Assembly (NCBI GenBank): GCA_963205435.1
Contig: CAUJIV010000059.1
Location: 1 to 35,480, forward strand
Reading direction: 5' to 3'
Length of the DNA stretch: 35,480 bases
DNA from: Pseudomonadota bacterium
GTDB lineage: Bacteria > Pseudomonadota > Gammaproteobacteria > Burkholderiales > Rhodocyclaceae
Part shown: positions 31,032 through 35,480 of the stretch, in pieces
How positions within the stretch are numbered: the first letter of the stretch is position 1
Layout: each line of letters opens with the position of its first letter
Made by a program: the position numbers and the translations under genes
Notes under the pieces: generated by a model
What the model saw: the letters and a program-made list of their open reading frames with translations, nothing else
The model's database searches: none
Told to the model about the DNA's origin: nothing

Positions 31032-31074
31032 AAAACAGGGAAATGTTTCACGTGAAACATTTCCCTGTTTTTTT
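31032..31074 (+). terminator. Intrinsic terminator of the liv operon, a 40-nt perfect palindrome
   Basis: Bases 31032-31071 are a perfect inverted repeat with 20-nt arms and no spacer, centred between 31051 and 31052. The arms begin AAAACAGGGAAATG and end CATTTCCCTGTTTT, with T residues running from 31068 to 31074. As RNA it would fold into a long hairpin (GGGAAA pairing with UUUCCC) followed by seven U residues, a classic intrinsic terminator. It starts 18 nt after livF. The arms end in A-runs on the opposite strand, so it could also work leftward. The central 16 bases are a perfect parS. Confidence 0.75.
31044..31059. promoter_or_regulatory. parS: Perfect parS centromere site
   Basis: TGTTTCACGTGAAACA is the exact palindromic parS sequence bound by chromosomal ParB proteins. 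It lies 64 nt upstream of mnmG and 2.6 kb from parA, the usual setting near oriC. It forms the core of the liv terminator palindrome, so one sequence appears to serve as both centromere and terminator. Confidence 0.92.
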
Positions 31075-31122
31075 GCAACCGGCTCACGTATCATGGCGCC
31101 TCCCCGAGGCAATCGAAGAGAA

Positions 31123-33012
31123 ATGCTCTACCCGGTCCGTTACGACGTCATCGTCATCGGCGGCGGTCACGCCGGCACCGAGGCGGCGCTGGCCAGCGCG
31201 CGCAGCGGCTGCCGCACGCTGCTGCTGACGCACAATATCGAGACGCTGGGCGCGATGTCCTGCAACCCGTCGATCGGCGGCATCGGCAAGGGCCATCTCG
31301 TCAAGGAAATCGATGCCCTTGGCGGCGCCATGGCGGCAGCCACCGACGAGGCCGGCATCCAGTTCCGCATCCTGAATTCGAGCAAGGGCGCCGCCGTGCG
31401 CGCCACCCGCGCCCAGGCCGACCGCGCGCTGTACCGGGCGGCGATTCGCCGCCGGCTGGAGAACCAGCCCAAGCTCAGCCTCTTCCAGCAAGCCGCCGAC
31501 GACCTGATTCTCTGCGGCGACAGGGTCGGCGGCGTCGTCACCCAACTTGGCCTGCGCTTCGAGGCCAAAACCGTGGTGCTGACGGCCGGCACCTTTCTCA
31601 ACGGCCTGATCCACGTCGGCCTCGAGCATTTTCGCGCCGGCCGCTTCGGCGATCCGCCGGCGGTCAGCCTGGCGGCGCGCCTGCGCGAGCTGGAGCTGCC
31701 CGCCGGGCGGCTGAAGACCGGCACGCCGCCGCGTCTCGACGGCAGGAGCATCGACTTCTCCCGGATGACCCGTCAGCCGGGCGACGACCCGGTGCCGGTG
31801 TTCTCCTTCCTCGGCGATCCCGCCAGCCATCCGCGCCAGCTGCCCTGCTGGATTACCCAGACCACCGCGCGCAGCCACGACATCATCCGCGCCGGGCTCG
31901 ACCGCTCGCCGATGTTCACCGGCGTCATCGAGGGCGTCGGCCCGCGCTACTGTCCTTCCATCGAGGACAAGATCCACCGCTTCGCCGACAAGGCCAGTCA
32001 CCAGGTCTTCCTCGAGCCGGAAGGCCTCGACACGCACGAGATCTACCCGAACGGCATTTCCACCAGCCTGCCCTTCGATGTCCAGCTCGAGCTGGTGCGC
32101 TCCATCCCCGGCCTCGAGCATGCCCACATCCTGCGCCCCGGCTACGCCATCGAGTACGATTACTTCGACCCGCGCGGGCTGCAGGCCTCCCTGGAGACCC
32201 GCGCCATCCGCGGGCTGTTCTTCGCCGGCCAGATCAACGGCACCACCGGCTACGAGGAGGCGGCCGCCCAGGGGCTGCTTGCCGGCCTCAATGCCGCCCG
32301 CCAGGCGCGCGGCGAGGCGCCCTGGTGGCCGCGCCGCGACGAAGCCTATCTCGGCGTGCTGGTCGACGATCTCGTCACGCGCGGCGTTTCCGAGCCCTAC
32401 CGCATGTTCACCAGCCGCGCCGAATACCGCCTCAGCCTGCGCGAGGACAACGCCGACCTGCGCCTGACCGAGGCCGGCCGACGCCTCGGCATCGTCGACG
32501 ACGCGCGCTGGGAGGCCTTCAGCCGCAAGCGCGACGCCATCGCCCGCGAGCAGGAACGGCTGAAGTCGACCTGGGTGAATCCGAAAATCGTCGACGCCGC
32601 CAGCGCCGAGCGCGTGCTGGGCAAGCCGCTCGAGCGCGAATACAGCCTGGCCGAGCTGCTGCGCCGGCCCGGGGTCAGCTACGCCAGCCTGATGACCCTG
32701 CCCGGCGCCGGGGAGGCGGTGAGCGATGCCCGCGTGATCGAGCAGCTGGAGATCCAGGCCAAATACCAGGGCTACATCGAGCGCCAGGCCGACGAGATCG
32801 CCAGGGGCCGCGAGCAGGAAGACCTGCCCCTGCCCGAGCATCTCGATTACCGCGCCGTGCGCGGCCTGTCGATCGAGGTGCAGCAGAAGCTCGACGAGCA
32901 CAGGCCGCAGACCCTCGGCCAGGCCTCGCGCATCCAGGGCGTCACGCCGGCCGCCATCTCGCTGCTGCTGGTGCACCTGAAGCGGCGCGCCCCGGCGCGC
33001 AAGAGCGCGTGA
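31123..33012 (+). CDS. mnmG: tRNA uridine-5-carboxymethylaminomethyl modification enzyme MnmG (GidA)
   Basis: A 629-residue FAD enzyme that works with MnmE on wobble uridine 34. The FAD-binding motif is [20 protein letters not shown], followed by [20 protein letters not shown] and [37 protein letters not shown] is the second conserved FAD region, and [20 protein letters not shown] begins the insertion and helical C-terminal domain that meets MnmE and tRNA. The ATG at 31123 has GAAGAGAA before it and gives the family N terminus [10 protein letters not shown]; an ATG at 31093 would add ten residues with no support. The stop overlaps the rsmG start by four bases. Confidence 0.96.
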   Translation: MLYPVRYDVIVIGGGHAGTEAALASARSGCRTLLLTHNIETLGAMSCNPSIGGIGKGHLVKEIDALGGAMAAATDEAGIQFRILNSSKGAAVRATRAQADRALYRAAIRRRLENQPKLSLFQQAADDLILCGDRVGGVVTQLGLRFEAKTVVLTAGTFLNGLIHVGLEHFRAGRFGDPPAVSLAARLRELELPAGRLKTGTPPRLDGRSIDFSRMTRQPGDDPVPVFSFLGDPASHPRQLPCWITQTTARSHDIIRAGLDRSPMFTGVIEGVGPRYCPSIEDKIHRFADKASHQVFLEPEGLDTHEIYPNGISTSLPFDVQLELVRSIPGLEHAHILRPGYAIEYDYFDPRGLQASLETRAIRGLFFAGQINGTTGYEEAAAQGLLAGLNAARQARGEAPWWPRRDEAYLGVLVDDLVTRGVSEPYRMFTSRAEYRLSLREDNADLRLTEAGRRLGIVDDARWEAFSRKRDAIAREQERLKSTWVNPKIVDAASAERVLGKPLEREYSLAELLRRPGVSYASLMTLPGAGEAVSDARVIEQLEIQAKYQGYIERQADEIARGREQEDLPLPEHLDYRAVRGLSIEVQQKLDEHRPQTLGQASRIQGVTPAAISLLLVHLKRRAPARKSA

Positions 33013-33635
33013 CGGCGGCGCAGCAACTCGAGCGCGGCCTCGGAGAACTCGGCCTCGGCTTGCCGCCTGCGGCACGCGAGAAGCTGCTCGCCTTCGCCGC
33101 GCTGCTGGCGAAGTGGAACAAGGTGTATAACCTCACCGCGCTGCGCGACGAGGCGCAGGTGATCAGCCATCACCTGCTCGATTCGCTGGCGGTGCTGCCG
33201 CATCTGGCCGCGGCGAAAAGCCTCGCCGATGTCGGCAGCGGCGGCGGCCTGCCGGGCATTCCGCTGGCCATCGCCCGGCCGGACCTGGCGGTCACGCTGG
33301 TCGAGTCGAGCCAGAAGAAGTCGGCTTTCCAGCAGCAGGCGAGGATCGAGCTGGGCCTCGACAACGTCAGCGTCTGCTGCGCGCGCGTCGAGGCGTGGCA
33401 GCCGGCGGAGCCGTTCGATGCAGTGATCTCGCGCGCCTTTTCCGACCTCGCCGAGTTCGCGCGGCTGGCGGGCCATCTCGCCGGCGAAGGCGGCAGGCTG
33501 CTGGCCATGAAGGGCGTGTACCCTTACGAGGAAATCGGCCAGCTGCCCGCCGGCTGGCGCGTCGCCGCCGTGACGCCGCTGGCCGTGCCGGGCGTCGAGG
33601 GCAGCCGCCACCTCGTCAGCCTGGAAAGAGAATAA
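33009..33635 (+). CDS. rsmG: 16S rRNA m7G527 methyltransferase RsmG (GidB)
   Basis: A 208-residue SAM-dependent methyltransferase that modifies G527 of 16S rRNA; loss of this activity gives low-level streptomycin resistance in other bacteria. Key segments are [48 protein letters not shown] (SAM site), [17 protein letters not shown] and [11 protein letters not shown]. The start is a GTG at 33009 overlapping the mnmG TGA (GTGA), a standard arrangement. Length is normal. It is followed 12 nt later by parA. Confidence 0.95.
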   Translation: MTAAQQLERGLGELGLGLPPAAREKLLAFAALLAKWNKVYNLTALRDEAQVISHHLLDSLAVLPHLAAAKSLADVGSGGGLPGIPLAIARPDLAVTLVESSQKKSAFQQQARIELGLDNVSVCCARVEAWQPAEPFDAVISRAFSDLAEFARLAGHLAGEGGRLLAMKGVYPYEEIGQLPAGWRVAAVTPLAVPGVEGSRHLVSLERE

Positions 33636-33647
33636 GGGGAGGGAGCA

Positions 33648-34418
33648 GTGTCGTACATTTTCGCCGTCGCCAACCAGAAGGGCGGCGTCGGCAAGACCAC
33701 CACCACGGTGAACCTCGCCGCCGCGCTTGCCGCCCGCGGGCAGCGCGTGCTGCTGGTCGACCTCGACCCGCAGGGCAATGCCACCATGGGCAGCGGCGTC
33801 GACAAGCGCCTGCTGAAGACCTCCGTCTACCACGTGCTGCTCGGCCTTGCGTCGCTGGCCGACGCGCGCCAGGTCTCGGCGACGGGCAACTACCACCTTC
33901 TGCCGGCCAACCGCGACCTGGCCGGCGCCGAGGTCGAGCTGGTCGGCCTCGACCACCGCGAGACGCGGCTGAAGCGCGCCCTGGCGGCGCACGACGGCGA
34001 CTACGACTTCGTCCTCATCGACTGCCCGCCCTCGCTCAGCATGCTGACGCTGAACGGCCTGTGCGCCGCCAACGGCGTCATCATCCCGATGCAGTGCGAG
34101 TACTACGCCCTGGAGGGGCTCTCCGACCTGGTGAACACCATCAAGAAGGTGCACGCCAACCTCAACCCCGACCTGAAGATCATCGGCCTGCTGCGCGTCA
34201 TGTTCGATCCGCGCAGCACGCTCTCCGGCCAGGTCAGCGCCCAGCTCGAGCAGCACTTCGGCGACAAGGTGTTCCGTTCGATCGTGCCGCGCAACGTGCG
34301 CCTGGCCGAGGCGCCGAGCTACGGCATGCCCGGCGTGGTGTTCGACCGCGGCGCCAAGGGCTCGCAGGCCTACCTGGCCTTCGCCGAAGAGATGATCGAA
34401 CGCGTCAAGACGTTTTAG
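33648..34418 (+). CDS. parA: Chromosome partitioning ATPase ParA (Soj)
   Basis: A 256-residue deviant Walker-A ATPase that moves ParB-parS complexes during origin segregation. The P-loop KGGVGKTTTTVN (from K11) has the signature lysine, followed by VLLVDLDPQGNATMGSG, VLIDCPPSLSMLTLNGL and SIVPRNVRLAEAPSYG. It is the short chromosomal type without an N-terminal DNA-binding domain. The start is a GTG at 33648 behind an AAGGGGAGGGAG Shine-Dalgarno, one of the strongest in the window. parB follows after 12 nt. Confidence 0.96.
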   Translation: MSYIFAVANQKGGVGKTTTTVNLAAALAARGQRVLLVDLDPQGNATMGSGVDKRLLKTSVYHVLLGLASLADARQVSATGNYHLLPANRDLAGAEVELVGLDHRETRLKRALAAHDGDYDFVLIDCPPSLSMLTLNGLCAANGVIIPMQCEYYALEGLSDLVNTIKKVHANLNPDLKIIGLLRVMFDPRSTLSGQVSAQLEQHFGDKVFRSIVPRNVRLAEAPSYGMPGVVFDRGAKGSQAYLAFAEEMIERVKTF

Positions 34419-34430
34419 GGAGAAACGAAC

Positions 34431-35276
34431 ATGGCCGCAAAACCGAAGGGCCTCGGCCGCGGGCTCGACGCCCTGCTCGCCGGCAATGCGACGGAGCCGC
34501 AGCGCCAGGACAGCCTGAGCGTGGACAGCCTGCAGCCCGGCAAGTACCAGCCGCGCACCCACATGGACCAGGAGTCGCTGAACGAGCTGGCGGCCTCGAT
34601 CAAGGCCCAGGGCGTCATGCAGCCGATCCTCGTGCGCCCGGTCGACGGCGGCCGCTACGAGATCATCGCCGGCGAGCGGCGCTGGCGCGCCGCGCGCCTC
34701 GCCGGCCTGCGCGAAGTGCCGGCCATGGTGCGCGAGATCCCGGACGACGCGGCGCTCGCCATGTCGCTCATCGAGAACATCCAGCGCGAGAACCTCAACC
34801 CGCTGGAAGAGGCGATGGGCATCCAGCGGCTGATCGACGAGTTCGGCATGACCCACCAGCAGGCCGCCGACGCGGTCGGCCGCTCGCGCCCCGCCGCCAG
34901 CAACCTGCTGCGCCTGCTGCAGCTGGCGCCCCCCGTGCAGGAGCTGCTCATGGCGGGCGACATCGACATGGGGCACGCCCGCGCCCTGCTGCCGCTGGCC
35001 AAGGCCAGCCAGGTGCAGCTCGCCCACCGCATTTCCGCCAAGGGCTACTCGGTGCGCGAAGCCGAGCGCCTCGTGCAGCACGAGCTCAACCCGCCCAAGC
35101 AGAAGGCCGCCGCGGTGAAAAGGGAAGACCGCGACGTGGCGCGCCTCGAGGAAGAACTCGCCGATGCGCTCGGCGCGCAGGTGAAGATCAAGGTGAGCGC
35201 CAAGGGCGCCGGCCAGATCAGCATCGGCTTCTCCAGCCTCGACCAGCTCGACGGCCTGCTCGAGAAGTTGCGTTAG
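34431..35276 (+). CDS. parB: Chromosome partitioning protein ParB (Spo0J)
   Basis: A 281-residue ParB CTPase/clamp that binds parS and spreads. The N terminus KGLGRGLDALLAG is the ParA-stimulating part. The CTP-binding region shows QPGKYQPRTHMDQESLNELA, AQGVMQPILVRPV and GERRWRAARLAGLREVPAM, then NIQRENLNPLEEAMGIQRLI. The helix-turn-helix THQQAADAVGRSRPAASNLL recognises parS, and a C-terminal dimerisation region ends DQLDGLLEKLR. The two parS sites at 25191 and 31044 are its obvious targets. The stop codon overlaps the 3' end of the convergent gene by four bases. Confidence 0.96.
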   Translation: MAAKPKGLGRGLDALLAGNATEPQRQDSLSVDSLQPGKYQPRTHMDQESLNELAASIKAQGVMQPILVRPVDGGRYEIIAGERRWRAARLAGLREVPAMVREIPDDAALAMSLIENIQRENLNPLEEAMGIQRLIDEFGMTHQQAADAVGRSRPAASNLLRLLQLAPPVQELLMAGDIDMGHARALLPLAKASQVQLAHRISAKGYSVREAERLVQHELNPPKQKAAAVKREDRDVARLEEELADALGAQVKIKVSAKGAGQISIGFSSLDQLDGLLEKLR

Positions 35277-35480
35277 CCTTCCTCGCCAGACGTCGCAGAT
35301 TTCGGCGGCGTCGGTGCGAAGTAGCTTGCGGCGATCACCAGCAGCGCCACGCCAAGCAGCGACACCGTGCGGCCCAGCGTGTTCACGTGGGCCGTGTCCA
35401 CCAGCATCAGTTTCAGGCCGACCACGCCGAGCAGGCCGAAGCCGGCGAACCACAGCGTGCGCAGGCCGCGCCGCGTCGAC
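35273..35480 (-). CDS. DUF2339-like membrane protein, C-terminal 68 codons only
   Basis: The end of a gene entering from the right edge on the minus strand. The readable part has LRTLWFAGFGLLGVVGLKLM, LVDTAHVNTLGRTVSLLGVA and LLVIAASYFAPTPP, then a short polar tail ending in TAA. Two membrane helices with this spacing, the L-K-L-x-L-V-D stretch and the final Y-F-A-P-x-P-P are what I expect at the C terminus of DUF2339 proteins, which are large polytopic membrane proteins of unknown function. It is convergent with parB and shares four bases with it. The assignment is tentative because most of the gene is out of view. Confidence 0.65.
   Translation of the reverse strand, partial: STRRGLRTLWFAGFGLLGVVGLKLMLVDTAHVNTLGRTVSLLGVALLVIAASYFAPTPPKSATSGEEG

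Noticed and set aside
35379-35394. CACGTG near the right edge as a parS site
   Set aside because: Right flank GGCCG does not match AAACA and there is no symmetry beyond the core.
32847-35453. 868-codon minus-strand open frame opposite mnmG end, rsmG, parA and parB
   Set aside because: It crosses four well-defined genes, has low-complexity composition and no recognisable domain. Only the separate frame at 35273-35480 on that strand looks real.

Overview
This GC-rich, densely packed window looks like the replication-origin region of a betaproteobacterial chromosome, most likely Rhodocyclales or a close relative. The gene order dnaA-dnaN-gyrB without recF, the rpmH-rnpA-yidD-yidC-mnmE string, mnmG-rsmG-parA-parB, and the def/fmt opposite LysM-dprA-smg-topB arrangement all fit that group. 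The lineage is inferred from gene order and protein wording, not from a database search. I see no tRNA or rRNA genes, CRISPR arrays, insertion sequences or prophage.

Layout. Positions 1-714 (minus) hold DUF454 and the 5' part of rsmB. Positions 892-7631 (plus) are a metabolic block: homospermidine synthase, then an acetyl-CoA synthetase (acsA), a 2-oxoacid dehydrogenase E1 alpha/E1 beta/E2 set and a small acyl carrier protein. The acsA promoter region carries an FNR-like box, and a 91-bp imperfect palindromic repeat lies between acsA and E1 alpha. Positions 7674-10009 (minus) are htpX, fmt and def. Because def-fmt-htpX and DUF454-rsmB point the same way and flank the plus-strand block, the block appears to have been inserted into an older def-fmt-htpX-rsmB operon. 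Positions 10136-15372 (plus) are a LysM protein, dprA, smg and topB.

The core is replicative. gyrB, dnaN and dnaA read leftward, with an MBL-fold hydrolase coupled behind gyrB. rpmH, rnpA, yidD, yidC and mnmE read rightward. DnaA boxes and AT-rich tracts lie in both the dnaA-dnaN and dnaA-rpmH gaps, so oriC is probably in one of them. Downstream come a TSUP-family permease, a liv-type ABC transporter (binding protein, LivH, a LivM-LivG fusion, LivF), then mnmG-rsmG-parA-parB, and the 3' end of a DUF2339-like membrane protein on the minus strand at the window edge.

Two near-perfect or perfect parS centromere sites bracket the permease/liv block. One overlaps the start codon of the permease. 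The other is the core of a 40-nt perfect palindrome ending in a T-run, which also looks like the terminator of the liv operon. ParA and ParB, encoded 2.6 kb further on, would act on these sites in origin segregation. Most gene junctions are 1- or 4-nt overlaps (ATGA, GTGA or TGATG), so translational coupling is a general feature here. The less ordinary points are the ACP attached to a dehydrogenase complex, the parS/terminator composite, the parS on a start codon, and the possible FNR control of acsA.
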